NCBI RefSeq assembly: GCF_001580045.1
Contig: NZ_LSZP01000028.1
Span: 1-60,356, forward strand
DNA length: 60,356 nt
Direction: 5' to 3'
Origin: Cephaloticoccus capnophilus
Lineage (GTDB): Bacteria > Verrucomicrobiota > Verrucomicrobiia > Opitutales > Opitutaceae
Below the pieces are notes generated by a model. The model made no database searches. It was not told the DNA's origin and saw only the letters and a program-made list of their open reading frames with translations. A program made the position numbers and the translations under genes. This document shows positions 1-8,190 of this stretch, in pieces; the stretch's first letter is position 1; every line of letters begins with the position of its first letter.

Positions 1-296
1 GTGGCGCGCTCTTCTTTATCGAGCTTCCCGTCGCTATTGGCGTCGTATTTTTCGAGATCGGCTTGCCGCTTAGCATCTCGCTTGGCCTTGTCGGCGGCCT
101 TGCCTGCAGCGATTTCGTCTTCGGTGATAATTCCGTCTTTATCAGTGTCGTAGCGCTTGGGGTATTTGGGGGCTTTCTTTTCCGTCTTCGGTTTTTCTTC
201 AGGGGCCGACTCTTGGGCTTGAAGGGGCGCGGAAAGTGCCAGTCCGAGAACCAACACACAGGATAGAGAAGTGAGGGTGAAGGTACGGGATTTCAT
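1..296 (-). CDS. EF-hand protein, second copy, cut by the window edge
   Basis: The ATG is at 294-296 and the frame runs off base 1. The product begins with a signal peptide of about 28 residues ending in an Ala-Gln-Ala-Gln segment, followed by a Lys/Glu-rich linker and two Ca-binding loops, DTDKDGIITEDE and DANSDGKLDKEE. It is almost identical to the complete gene at 57394-57840. By eye there are 7 base differences over 296 bases, all in the 3' half, and one changes Asp to Asn in the first loop. It belongs to the left arm of the inverted duplication. Probably a secreted or periplasmic Ca-binding protein; its specific role is unknown. Whether this copy is complete cannot be seen. Confidence 0.75.
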   Translation of the reverse strand, partial: MKSRTFTLTSLSCVLVLGLALSAPLQAQESAPEEKPKTEKKAPKYPKRYDTDKDGIITEDEIAAGKAADKAKRDAKRQADLEKYDANSDGKLDKEERA

Positions 297-381
297 AAGA
301 ACGCGACCCTAAGCAGGCTTCTATTAATCACAAGTGGCGCACCGAGAAATTGAGGCGAAAGCATCGCGGGCTGTCTTGGTT

Positions 382-557
382 TTAGGTGTTTAGCGTTTGG
401 CAGATTTCGCAGCGGGTGCCGTCGCAGCCGCGTGCGGTGCAGTGTTCGCGGCCGTAGTAAATGATGCGCAGGTGCAGTTTACTCCAGTGGTCGCGCGGGA
501 AGCATTTTTTTAGGTCGCGCTCGGTCTGCACGACGTTCTTTGCGCTGCTGAGTCGCC
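382..557 (-). pseudogene. 3' fragment of endonuclease III (nth)
   Basis: The stop codon is at 382-384. Reading upstream, the frame encodes residues 152 to 209 of the Nth protein found intact at 56678-57307, with three substitutions (FPRDHWSK against FPRERWNK), and then loses similarity at 557. The helix-hairpin-helix and the catalytic Lys/Asp region are absent. The frame upstream of the junction is unrelated and overlaps the 644-1090 gene in another frame. It is a truncated by-product of the inverted duplication and unlikely to be functional. Confidence 0.8.
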
Positions 558-643
558 TGTCTTTTCCGGACTTACGCGGCTCGTCGCGGTTACCGTCGCG
601 CTCGCGGTGGGTTCTCCGGGTTTTCAGACTTTTAGGACTGCTC

Positions 644-1090
644 TTACTTCTCGGGTTTGCGGGACTCTTCGCTCTTACTGAGGCGCCGCTCGCGTTCGCG
701 CTCCCAGTAGTTTCGCACGGCCTCTTTGAGTTTTTCAAAATTCTCGTGCTGGTCGGGGCGCAGTAGGAGCGCGACTTGCGCATTCATACGATCGCCGATG
801 GCGATGGCGTCTTGGAAGGAGCGGTTGCGCAACTCGCGCAGCTCGCCCTCTGCGTTGACGACGATGGGGTGGAGCTGATCGCGCTGCGCGTCGTCGAGCT
901 CCAGCCGCACCGTGTAGCGACGCATAATCGACGGAGTAAAACGGTCGAGATCGGACGCAGTCCGTCCCCCTCGATGTTGCGCCTGCGGCTCGGGAGGCGG
1001 CCCACTCCGGCGAACGACGATGCCGCCAACGACGGCACCAGCGACAAACACGCCACAAAAAGCTAAAACCACAACCCAGCGCTTATTCAT
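644..1090 (-). CDS. Membrane-anchored periplasmic protein of an ECF sigma operon (Spy/CpxP-like by layout)
   Basis: The ATG at 1088-1090 overlaps the end of the preceding gene by 8 bases (ATGAATAA), so translation is probably coupled. I prefer this start to an upstream in-frame ATG at 1156, because MNKRWVVVL begins a clean N-terminal membrane helix (residues about 5-26). The 148-residue product then has a Pro-rich linker, an Arg-rich segment, and a helical Glu/Arg/Leu-rich domain with a charged C-terminal tail. One transmembrane anchor, a small helical periplasmic domain and linkage to an ECF sigma gene resemble heavy-metal-sensor or Spy/CpxP-type proteins. That assignment rests on layout, not on a diagnostic motif. 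Third gene of the operon 2038 to 644. Confidence 0.6.
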   Translation of the reverse strand: MNKRWVVVLAFCGVFVAGAVVGGIVVRRSGPPPEPQAQHRGGRTASDLDRFTPSIMRRYTVRLELDDAQRDQLHPIVVNAEGELRELRNRSFQDAIAIGDRMNAQVALLLRPDQHENFEKLKEAVRNYWERERERRLSKSEESRKPEK

Positions 1091-1448
1091 AAGTGCCCCC
1101 CGATTCGCCGAGGAGGAGTGCAGAGGGATCCTCGACTGTGAAAAAGAGCTCCTCATCGGCTGCGGCTACGCTTTTCGGCACAGAGAAATGCACGGCAAAA
1201 GCGAGCACCGCTGCGAGCCCGGCTAGGCCCAGCGCACGCAGCGAGAAAGACTCGAGCAGCGAGGGAGCCGCCCGCCGCGCCGCAAGCCCGAGTGCAGCCA
1301 CTCGCACGGAAAAGCCGAGCGGTGCACTCGTCTCTGTATCATCAACAGAAGCGTGCCGCGCCGCGCGGATAAGCGTTGCCCAAGTCTCGTCGACAGAACG
1401 GCGAGACTGCGGGGCGTGGGGAGGGAGTGGTGAGCGCGAAGGGTTCAT
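1083..1448 (-). CDS. Single-pass membrane protein next to ECF sigma factor, possible anti-sigma factor
   Basis: 121 residues. The start ATG at 1446-1448 overlaps the sigma factor stop as ATGA. The product has a polar N-terminal half (residues 1-85) and one hydrophobic helix (about 86-110, LGLAGLAAVLAFAVHF), then a short tail. A short cytoplasmic domain plus one membrane helix, coupled to an ECF sigma gene, is the usual layout of an anti-sigma factor. I see no HxxxCxxC zinc anti-sigma motif, so the role is inferred from position only. It lies between the sigma gene and the periplasmic partner in a tightly overlapping three-gene operon. Confidence 0.5.
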   Translation of the reverse strand: MNPSRSPLPPHAPQSRRSVDETWATLIRAARHASVDDTETSAPLGFSVRVAALGLAARRAAPSLLESFSLRALGLAGLAAVLAFAVHFSVPKSVAAADEELFFTVEDPSALLLGESGGTYE

Positions 1449-2038
1449 GACTGCTCCTTTCGTTCTAAGGTTTGGAAGAGCTTGCGTAGTTTTTGCCGCG
1501 CACGGAAAGCGCGCACTTTAACAAGAGTCGTCGGCCAACCCGTGATGGCACTGATTTCTGCACCGCTTTTTTGTTCCAAGTCCATCAAGCGCAGGACGAG
1601 TTGGTCTTGTGGTTTGAGCTGGCTAAACAGCCGGTCAATAAGTTCGCGCGCCGCGAGTGCATCGCCCGCCTCCACCTCGCCGCCGGGCGTCGCCGCGTGC
1701 TCGAAAACCCGCGCCTCGCCCTCCGATAAATCCGCCCAGCGAAATTCGGGGCGGCGGCGTTGTGCGCGCAGCGCATCGATGCAAGTCGTCACCGCGATGC
1801 GCGAGACCCAGTGCGTGAGCGGGACTGCACCTTGGTATTGGTCAAGCCGTGAGAAGACTTTCATAAACACCTCCTGTGCCAAATCTTCCTCGGTGAGGCG
1901 GCGAGGCACCCGTGTGCGGACGATACGAATGACGAAGGGGTAAAGGTAATCGACGAGTTCGCGCGACGCGCCTTGGTCGCCGCCGCGCACGCGTGCAAGA
2001 CAGGCTGGCAAGTCGAAGGACTCGTCGTCGTCAGACAT
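1445..2038 (-). CDS. ECF-type RNA polymerase sigma factor
   Basis: 197 residues. Region 2 is visible at about 25-95, with DLAQEVFMKVFSRL (core binding and -10 recognition) followed by a DNA-melting-type stretch, THWVSRIAVTTCIDALRAQ. Region 4 is at about 135-190, with EISAITGWPTTLVKVRAFRA as the -35-recognising helix-turn-helix. Length and domain order are typical of sigma-70 ECF factors, which redirect RNA polymerase in response to envelope or extracytoplasmic signals. It is the first gene of an operon with two membrane-associated partners, overlapping the next gene by ATGA. The signal and regulon cannot be read from the sequence. Confidence 0.9.
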   Translation of the reverse strand: MSDDDESFDLPACLARVRGGDQGASRELVDYLYPFVIRIVRTRVPRRLTEEDLAQEVFMKVFSRLDQYQGAVPLTHWVSRIAVTTCIDALRAQRRRPEFRWADLSEGEARVFEHAATPGGEVEAGDALAARELIDRLFSQLKPQDQLVLRLMDLEQKSGAEISAITGWPTTLVKVRAFRARQKLRKLFQTLERKEQS

Positions 2039-2540
2039 GGCGCGATGGTAACAAGGTCATACACGGCTGACAAGACGCAAGGCTGTCCCAGTGGTTACAA
2101 AAGCGCAAAACGCCGTGTGCCACAGTGTGCGCGCAGGACGCGCTTTGGCCGGGTGTCTTTGGCCGCTCGCGGCCGCGCCGCTGCCCTAGCTTGTTTATCG
2201 ACACGCAAAATCCATAAACTGCGTTCCCCGCATGCATAATTTCGAGCGAGCTTGACCGCGCCATACCCAGCCCCCAGCGTCCGCCTCCACATGCAACACT
2301 GGCCGCAAGTCTCCCTACGACTTAAGAGCGCGCACGATCTGTGAATCGCCCGCGCTGCCTCTTGTGCCATACGCGGGTGATCGTGCGCCCCAAATCGTGT
2401 CTCGCTACACAGCAAGTGAGCTTAGCCTAGCTTCTCGCGTGCGCCCCCGTTGCCAGCGAGCAACTCGCAAACTAAAAAGCGCACCGCGAGCCTCTCGATT
2501 TCCTTTTCAAAAACGTATCTCCCACCCGCATTCTTTAGTC
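2039..2540. other. Divergent intergenic region, sigma operon / leuA
   Basis: About 500 bases with no convincing gene. Open frames here have no recognisable product and the leuA frame continues upstream only by chance. It must hold the promoters of the sigma operon (leftward) and leuA (rightward). I saw no T-box, leucine leader peptide or obvious operator. Confidence 0.5.
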
Positions 2541-4217
2541 ATGCAAGCACCGCCCGTCACCAAATACCGCGCCTTCCCGCCCATCCATTTGCCCGACCGA
2601 CAATGGCCCTCGCGCAGCCTCGACCGAGCCCCCGCCTGGTGCAGCGTCGACCTGCGCGACGGTAACCAAGCCCTCGCCCAACCAATGAGCGTCGAAGAGA
2701 AAATCGACTACTTCGCCATGCTCGTAAAAATCGGGTTTAAGGAGATCGAAGTCGGCTTCCCCTCCGCCTCGCAAATCGAGTTCGACTTCGTGCGCCGCCT
2801 CATCGACGAACAGCTCATCCCCGAGGACGTCACCATCCAGATCCTCTGCCAGTGCCGCGAAGACCTCATCAGCCGCTCGCTGGAGTCGCTGCAAGGTGCC
2901 CGCCGGGCCATCTTTCACCTCTACAACTCCACCTCGCCCAAGCAGCGCGACTACGTCTTCGGCGCGACCAAGGCCGAGATCGTCGCAATCGCCACCCACG
3001 CCGTCGGCTTTCTTAAGGAGAAGATGCAGCCGCTCGTCGCCGGCGGCACCGCGATCCAACTCGAGTACTCCCCCGAGAGCTTCACCAGCACCGAACTCGA
3101 ATTCTCCCTAGAGATTTGCGAAGCCGTGAGCGAGGTCTGGCAACCCACGCCCACCGATAAAATCATCCTCAACCTCCCCGCCACGGTCGAATACGCGACG
3201 CCCAACGTCTACGCCGACCAAATCGAGTGGTTTGGCAAACACCTCCGCCACCGCGACCGCAGCCTCATCTCGCTGCACACCCACAACGACCGCGGCACCG
3301 GCATCGCCGCCACCGAGCTCGGCCTACTCGCCGGAGCCGACCGCGTTGAAGGCACCCTCTTCGGCAACGGCGAACGCACCGGCAACCTCGACATCGTCAC
3401 CGTCGCCCTAAACCTCTACACGCACGGCATCCACCCCGCGCTCGACTTTTCGCAAATCAACGAAATCCGCGACACCTACGAACGCTGCACCAAACTCGAA
3501 GTGCCGCCCCGCTCGCCCTACGCCGGCGACCTCGTCTTCACCGCCTTCAGCGGCTCGCACCAAGACGCCATTAAGAAATCTTGGCCCAAACAATCCGGCG
3601 AAAAACCTTGGGACGTCCTCTACATCCCCATCGATCCCGCAGACATCGGCCGCAGCTACAAAGCCATCATCCGCATCAACTCCCAGTCGGGCAAAGGCGG
3701 CGTCGCCTACATCCTCGAACGCGAATACGGGCTCGACCTCCCCAAAGCCATGCACCGCGAAGTCGGTCGCCTCATCAACACGCTCGCCGACCAGACGGGC
3801 CGCGAGTTGACCAGCCAAGAAATCCACGCCGCCTTCGCTGCCGAATACCTCGACCGCGCCGCGCCCCTCGCCATCCAGCACTTCAAATCCACCGAGACCG
3901 AGACCGCCGTGCGCTGCGAAGTCTCCATCAAAATCGACGAAGCCGTCCACGCCCTCCACGGCGAAGGTAACGGCCCCATCGACGCCTTCGTGCGCGCACT
4001 CGCCAGCACTGCACTCCCGAAATTTGAAGTCCTCTCCTACTCCGAGCACTCGCTCGGCAAAGGCGCGGAAGCGAAAGCCGTCTCCTACATCCAAATCAAA
4101 ACCGCGCAGGGCCAGACCCTCTACGGTGCAGGGACGGACACGAACATCGAGCTAGCCTCCATCAAAGCCATCGTCACCGCCCTAAACCGTAGCATCGCCA
4201 AAACCGCAGACAAGTAA
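2541..4217 (+). CDS. leuA: 2-isopropylmalate synthase, yeast-type
   Basis: 558 residues from the ATG at 2541; the frame is open upstream, but only this start gives the family N-terminus. The enzyme condenses acetyl-CoA with 2-ketoisovalerate, the first committed step of leucine synthesis. The TIM barrel carries the metal and catalytic motifs CSVDLRDGNQAL, SLHTHNDRGTG and GTLFGNGERTGN. The C-terminal LeuA dimer/allosteric domain (about 430-550) includes YGAGTDTNIELAS, so leucine feedback is likely. Length and motif order match the longer yeast/actinobacterial form rather than the shorter enterobacterial one. No other leu genes adjoin it. A thioredoxin-like gene follows 53 bases downstream on the same strand. 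Confidence 0.95.
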   Translation: MQAPPVTKYRAFPPIHLPDRQWPSRSLDRAPAWCSVDLRDGNQALAQPMSVEEKIDYFAMLVKIGFKEIEVGFPSASQIEFDFVRRLIDEQLIPEDVTIQILCQCREDLISRSLESLQGARRAIFHLYNSTSPKQRDYVFGATKAEIVAIATHAVGFLKEKMQPLVAGGTAIQLEYSPESFTSTELEFSLEICEAVSEVWQPTPTDKIILNLPATVEYATPNVYADQIEWFGKHLRHRDRSLISLHTHNDRGTGIAATELGLLAGADRVEGTLFGNGERTGNLDIVTVALNLYTHGIHPALDFSQINEIRDTYERCTKLEVPPRSPYAGDLVFTAFSGSHQDAIKKSWPKQSGEKPWDVLYIPIDPADIGRSYKAIIRINSQSGKGGVAYILEREYGLDLPKAMHREVGRLINTLADQTGRELTSQEIHAAFAAEYLDRAAPLAIQHFKSTETETAVRCEVSIKIDEAVHALHGEGNGPIDAFVRALASTALPKFEVLSYSEHSLGKGAEAKAVSYIQIKTAQGQTLYGAGTDTNIELASIKAIVTALNRSIAKTADK

Positions 4218-4270
4218 GCACCCCCCTCTTGCTCTCCCGAAAATCCCTCTTAAACTCCCCTCCTCTCCCC

Positions 4271-5191
4271 ATGAAAAAAATCCTCTCCCAACTCCTCCTC
4301 GTGCTTGCGCTGCTCCTCAGCCCGAGTGCGCCCACTCTCTTTGCCCAAGGTAGGGCCACACTCCCTCCGCCAGTCGCTGAGCTGCAAGCTATTATTGAAG
4401 AATTCCAAGCTCGCGGGGGGAATGACGCAGATGTCGATGAATTCTTTGAGCGCATCGACCTACTTTTACGAAAATACGCGGGCGACCGCTCGGATGGTGT
4501 CGCCCAAGTCGCCGCCGCTCGCGCCTACATGACGCTCGAGATTCTTGGCGACGCAGAGCGCGCCCGCTCGCTCTTCGCAGCCATCCCCAAGGACTTCCCC
4601 GGCACCCAAATCGCCGCACAAATCCCCTCCGTACTCGAACGGCTCGACGAAAGGATCGCCCAAGCCGCCAGCGAGCAGGCCAGCACCGATGCGCTCATCG
4701 GCCAACGTGCACCCGAACTTCACTTCCAATGGTCGACAAAAAACGGCCTCAAAAAACTCTCCGACCTACGCGGCCAAGTCGTCGTCATCGACTTTTGGGC
4801 CACTTGGTGTGGCCCCTGCATCCGCACTTTCCCGCAAATCCGCGCAGAAGTCGCCCGCTTCGCCGGTGCGCCCGTCACCTTCCTCGGCGTGACCAGCCTT
4901 CAAGGCCAGGTGAACAACCTCCGCAGCCGACCCATCGACACCAAAAATGACCCGCAGAGGGAGTTTTCCCTGACGTCCGAGTTCATGGAAAAGCACGGGA
5001 TGACTTGGGAAGTCGCCTTTAGCGAAGAGAACGTCTTTAACGAAGACTATGGCATCGAAGGCATCCCGCACATGGTCATCATCGCGCCCGACGGCACACT
5101 GCGGCACAGCCACCTGCACCCCGGCGACCCCAAGGCCAATGTCGCCGGAAAAGTGAGCGCCCTGCTCAAAGAATTCGGCCTCGCGCAATGA
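4271..5191 (+). CDS. TlpA-like secreted thioredoxin-fold protein
   Basis: 306 residues from MKKILSQLLLV; the start is chosen because it opens a classic signal peptide ending near LFAQG. The N-terminal half (about 30-150) is helical and without a recognised motif. The C-terminal half (about 150-300) is a TlpA/ResA-type thioredoxin domain with the redox pair WATWCGPC and a cis-Pro in GIEGIPHMV. Such proteins reduce or isomerise periplasmic thiols, for example during cytochrome c maturation or redox stress. No cytochrome c genes adjoin it. It shares a strand with leuA but may have its own promoter. The stop is 15 bases before a dispersed direct repeat. Confidence 0.85.
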   Translation: MKKILSQLLLVLALLLSPSAPTLFAQGRATLPPPVAELQAIIEEFQARGGNDADVDEFFERIDLLLRKYAGDRSDGVAQVAAARAYMTLEILGDAERARSLFAAIPKDFPGTQIAAQIPSVLERLDERIAQAASEQASTDALIGQRAPELHFQWSTKNGLKKLSDLRGQVVVIDFWATWCGPCIRTFPQIRAEVARFAGAPVTFLGVTSLQGQVNNLRSRPIDTKNDPQREFSLTSEFMEKHGMTWEVAFSEENVFNEDYGIEGIPHMVIIAPDGTLRHSHLHPGDPKANVAGKVSALLKEFGLAQ

Positions 5192-5206
5192 GCCACCGCG
5201 GGCCGG

Positions 5207-5262
5207 CATTTACGTGCGCGGACAGAATGAAGCCCGCACGGTTGCAGACCGTTTTTGTTGGG
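5207..5262 (+). repeat. Direct repeat R1 flanking the GNAT/IS patch
   Basis: 56 bases that recur in the same orientation at 6601-6655 with about three differences. The repeat contains a small terminator-like hairpin, ACGGT-TGCAG-ACCGT, followed by a run of T. It begins 15 bases after the tlpA-like stop. The pair brackets 1.34 kb of atypical DNA. Confidence 0.85.
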
Positions 5263-5415
5263 TACATCGACAACCGGGGCCTGACCACCGAACCCTACGC
5301 GCCGCGCATTCCGGTCAAGGCGCAATTGCCGCTACCCAACAACACCCCCTTGTCGCGCCCGTCGCAGACGTCGTTGGCGTTGAAGGCGCGCTTGGCAAGC
5401 CGTCCGGTAACATAG
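5263..5415 (+). pseudogene. Possible C-terminal fragment of a foreign gene
   Basis: Directly after R1 an open frame runs to the stop at 5413-5415. It encodes a Pro/Leu-rich tail of about 49 residues (PYAPRIPVKAQLPLP, then LALKARLASRPVT). It shares the CTG/TTG/GCG-rich codon style of the GNAT gene downstream and unlike the host genes, and has no start of its own outside the repeat. The simplest reading is the 3' end of a neighbouring gene carried in with the GNAT gene. The source protein is not recognised. Confidence 0.35.
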
Positions 5416-5447
5416 CGCCCTGCCCTGTCTTTCTTATCGGAGCCGCC

Positions 5448-6086
5448 ATGTCTGCCCCCGCCGAGTCCCGCTTTGCCCGCGCCGTGACGCCCGTGACCTT
5501 AAGCGGCCACGGGGTGCGCCTTGCGCCGCTTGCTGGCGCGCACGCCGACGGCTTGCGGCGGGCCGCGGCCGACGGGGCGTTGTGGCATTTGCGCATTACC
5601 TCTGTACCGGCACCCGACCAGACCGAAGCCTGGATCGCCGCGGCGTTGCAAGGCCAGGCGCGCGGCCATATGCTGCCGTTTGCGGTGCTCGATGCCACCT
5701 CGGGCGAGGTGCTCGGTTCGACCCGCTATCACGACATCGTGCCGGAGCTCGCGCGCTTGGAGATCGGCCATACCTGGTACGGCCAGCGCTGGCAGCGCTC
5801 GCATGTGAACACCGCCTGCAAGCTGCTATTGCTGCGCCATGCTTTCGATACGCTCGGCGCGCGAGTGGTGGGGTGGCGCACGGATAACTACAACTTTGCC
5901 TCGCAGCGCGCGATCGAGCGGCTGGGCGCGAAAAAAGACGGCGTGCTGCGCGGCCACGCGGCCCGGCGCGACGGCACCATACGCGATACCGTGATGTACA
6001 GCATGACGGCGGGCGAGTGGCCGGAGGCGCAGGCGCATTTGCAGTATCTGCTCGCGCGCCATGCGGGCCAGGCTAGGGTCTGTTGA
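5448..6086 (+). CDS. GNAT family N-acetyltransferase, probably acquired
   Basis: 212 residues from the ATG at 5448, preceded by CGGAG at a good ribosome-binding distance. The fold is that of ribosomal-protein-type acetyltransferases (RimJ/RimL-like): an early arginine near VRLAPL, the acetyl-CoA region near LEIGHTWYGQRWQRSHVN, and the late NYNFASQRAIERLGAKKDGV segment. It probably acetylates an amine or protein N-terminus using acetyl-CoA; the substrate is unknown. Leucine codons are mostly CTG and TTG where neighbouring genes use CTC, which suggests transfer, perhaps from a proteobacterium. The last three codons and the stop coincide with the end of the IS remnant, so the native C-terminus has been replaced. 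Confidence 0.8.
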   Translation: MSAPAESRFARAVTPVTLSGHGVRLAPLAGAHADGLRRAAADGALWHLRITSVPAPDQTEAWIAAALQGQARGHMLPFAVLDATSGEVLGSTRYHDIVPELARLEIGHTWYGQRWQRSHVNTACKLLLLRHAFDTLGARVVGWRTDNYNFASQRAIERLGAKKDGVLRGHAARRDGTIRDTVMYSMTAGEWPEAQAHLQYLLARHAGQARVC

Positions 6087-6600
6087 CATTTACGCTGTGC
6101 ATACGAAGGCGCTGACGCGGCAGATGAATGAGGCGAAGCGCTCAGCCAGCTTGTCCTAGCGTGTAGCGATGCGCCTGAAATGCTTGATTCTGCAGAAGAA
6201 GCGTTCGACGAGGTTGCGGTGTTTGTAGATGGCTTTGCTCCAGCGAATCGACTCGCGCCGATTGGCCCGTGGCGGGATAACTGCCTTGGCTGGCATGAGA
6301 CGCAACCTTGGATGAGCCGCCCAATGGCATCGACCACAACGTGAATCTTGGTCGTCAGCCCGCCTCGGGATCGCCCGAGCGCCTGGGTGCCATTTTTTTT
6401 GGGGCACCAGCGGCATGCTGGTGGGCTCGCACGATAGTCGAGTCGATGAAGACTTCCTGGAAGCGGCGCTCGCGCGCCAACTGTGCAAAGACCCGATGCC
6501 ACACCCCCGCGCGCGACCAGCGTGCAAAGCGCTGGTACACGCTGTTCCATGAACCAAACTCCGGCGGCAGATCGCGCCAAGGACTGCCGGTGCGGGCATG
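6073..6600 (-). mobile_element. IS5-family (IS427-like) insertion sequence remnant
   Basis: One terminus is visible near 6073-6092, where GGGTCTGTTGACATTTAC directly follows the transposase stop, as at IS5-type ends. The opposite end is missing: the transposase N-terminus is cut at about 6600, exactly where repeat R2 starts. About 530 bases remain of an element usually near 850. It is not autonomous. Confidence 0.75.
6090..6600 (-). pseudogene. Degenerate IS5-family transposase
   Basis: Recognisable pieces lie in three frames. From 6600 downward are RTGSPWRDLPPEFGSWNSVY and FIDSTIVRAHQHAAGA, the DDE core start. After a frameshift near 6400 comes ALGRSRGGLTTKIHVVVDAI. After a deletion of about 60 residues, which removes the second catalytic Asp region, comes KAVIPPRANRR and then NLVERFFCRIKHFRRIATR. 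A TAG at 6156-6158 replaces the usual Tyr before DKLAERFASFIC. The reading ends at 6090. Two frameshifts, one nonsense codon, a missing N-terminus and an internal deletion rule out activity. Confidence 0.85.
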
Positions 6601-6655
6601 CATTTACGTCGCGGACAGAGTGAAGCCCGCACGGTTGCAGACCGTTTTTGTTGGG
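6601..6655 (+). repeat. Direct repeat R2 flanking the GNAT/IS patch
   Basis: 55 bases, same orientation as R1 (5207-5262) and including the same ACGGT/ACCGT hairpin plus T-run. It starts where the transposase is truncated, so either R2 inserted into the IS, or R1 and R2 mark recombination edges of the patch. Confidence 0.85.
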
Positions 6656-6700
6656 CGCGTCGCCGCTTCCCGACGCGTCTAAAATTGAAGCCTTTTCGGC

Positions 6701-6723
6701 GCTCCCTGCCAAAGGCAGGGAGC
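6701..6723. terminator. Perfect hairpin downstream of the MFS gene
   Basis: GCTCCCTGCC (6701-6710) pairs with GGCAGGGAGC (6714-6723) across a 3-base loop. It lies 54 bases beyond the stop of the leftward MFS gene. No long T-run follows on either strand, so it may act as a transcript-stabilising hairpin or weak terminator. Confidence 0.5.
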
Positions 6724-6776
6724 TGCAAAATGCACGAATACTCTGCCGGCGACGTAAGTGCCCGAGTCGCCCGCCC

Positions 6777-7985
6777 TCACTGACCGCGCCCGGGCAGCCA
6801 CTTTAAAACAGACCAGCCGGCGGCACTCACGAGCACCATTACGACTGCGAGCGGTCGACCCGTGCCATCGTGAAATGCACCAACGAGCGACGCGCAAACA
6901 CCGCCTAGCGCAAACTGGAGCATCCCCAGCAAGGCCGAAGCACTCCCTGCCGCCGCGCCGACTGGAGCTAGCGCGAGCGCAGTCGAGTTCGGGTAAATCA
7001 ACCCGCCCGAAGCGATACACAGCCACAAAAACGGCAACGCCGCCCAAAATCCGCCCCAGCCGCTCAACACGACAGCCACGAAGCCTAGGGCCCCCGCGAG
7101 ATTCGCAGTGTAGGCCGCGAGCAAAACTTGCCGCGTCGTAAACCGCTTCAAAAGCATCACGTTAAACTGCGAGACGAGGATCAAGCCCACCGCATTCGCT
7201 CCAAAATAGAACCCAAAGTGCTGTGCGCTAACCCCATGCGCCTCCATGAAAAGCGCGGGAGCCCCCGACACATAAGAAAACATCACACCCGACATGCAGG
7301 CCCCGCACAAGGTGTAGCCCAAAAACACCCGCTGCCGAAAAAGCCCCAGATACGTCCGCGCGATTTTCCCAAAGCCATGCCGCACGCGCTTGGTGCTCGG
7401 CAGCGACTCCGGTAGCGACCGAAACAAGGCCAGCCAGCAGCACGCACTCGTCACAACGAGTAAGCCGAAAAGCGCACGCCACGATGCGAGCAACAGCAAT
7501 TGCCCGCCGACCAGTGGTGCAAAAATCGGGGCTAGGCCCATTACCAACATGTTGAGCGAGTAAAACTTTGCGGACTCTGCGGCATCGAAACGATCGCGAA
7601 CATAAGCACGTGTAATCACCATCCCCGCCGAGCCCCCCAGTGCCGCTGCGATCCGAAACACAATCAACGACTCGACCGACCACGCCAGCCCACAGCCCAG
7701 AGACGCCGAGCAAAACAGAAACAGCCCCACTAGCAAGGGCCCGCGCCTCCCCAACCTATCCGCCAAGGTCCCATACATCAGTTGCCCAATCGCCAGCCCA
7801 ATCATGTAAAACGACAAGGTAAGCTGCACCCGCCCGACCTCCACGCCCATCTCAGCCGCAATCTGCGGAAACGCCGGCAAATACATATCAATACTCATCG
7901 GCCCCAGCGCGGATAGCGACCCAAACAAGACCGCCAACCATACCCGCGACGGCATCGGCCTCTCCCCAGTCACACGTTTACTCAT
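6777..7985 (-). CDS. Bcr/CflA-type drug resistance MFS transporter
   Basis: 402 residues with about 12 hydrophobic segments. The N-terminal signature LGPMSIDMYLPAFPQIA and the loop motif GTLADRLGRRGPLL are those of the Bcr/CflA subfamily (bicyclomycin, florfenicol or sulfonamide efflux) of proton-driven major facilitator exporters in the inner membrane. The first ATG is used; MPSRVWL ten codons later is an alternative. Single gene, transcribed toward the IS patch, with a strong hairpin after the stop. The substrate cannot be predicted; some members export amino acids such as cysteine. Confidence 0.9.
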   Translation of the reverse strand: MSKRVTGERPMPSRVWLAVLFGSLSALGPMSIDMYLPAFPQIAAEMGVEVGRVQLTLSFYMIGLAIGQLMYGTLADRLGRRGPLLVGLFLFCSASLGCGLAWSVESLIVFRIAAALGGSAGMVITRAYVRDRFDAAESAKFYSLNMLVMGLAPIFAPLVGGQLLLLASWRALFGLLVVTSACCWLALFRSLPESLPSTKRVRHGFGKIARTYLGLFRQRVFLGYTLCGACMSGVMFSYVSGAPALFMEAHGVSAQHFGFYFGANAVGLILVSQFNVMLLKRFTTRQVLLAAYTANLAGALGFVAVVLSGWGGFWAALPFLWLCIASGGLIYPNSTALALAPVGAAAGSASALLGMLQFALGGVCASLVGAFHDGTGRPLAVVMVLVSAAGWSVLKWLPGRGQ

Positions 7986-8190
7986 TGGGCAATGACTGAG
8001 AGCCTATCGCCCCCGCGCAAAATAAAAGCGGCCACTCCCCTGTTTCTACTTAGCCCTGCCGAAACCCAGAAGCCAAAAACGGACGCGGCACCTGACGGCG
8101 GCTCGCGGCGGCAGGGCGGCAAAGGCCGCCCCGCGCACGTCGTCAAGCGACTCGCCGAGTGAAAGGGGCTACGCCACCCCCGACACGCCT

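Larger units (their letters stand above)
1..557. repeat. Left arm of a large inverted repeat (partner 57132-57689)
   Basis: Read on the minus strand, this segment matches 57132-57689 with roughly 17 differences and one 1-base indel. It covers the 3' third of nth, the intergenic spacer and the first 98 codons of the EF-hand gene. Similarity stops sharply at 557, inside nth, while the outer limit is hidden by the window edge. The two arms point toward each other across about 56.6 kb. The roughly 3% divergence argues against a simple assembly copy, but a chimera between strain variants remains possible. Confidence 0.85.
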
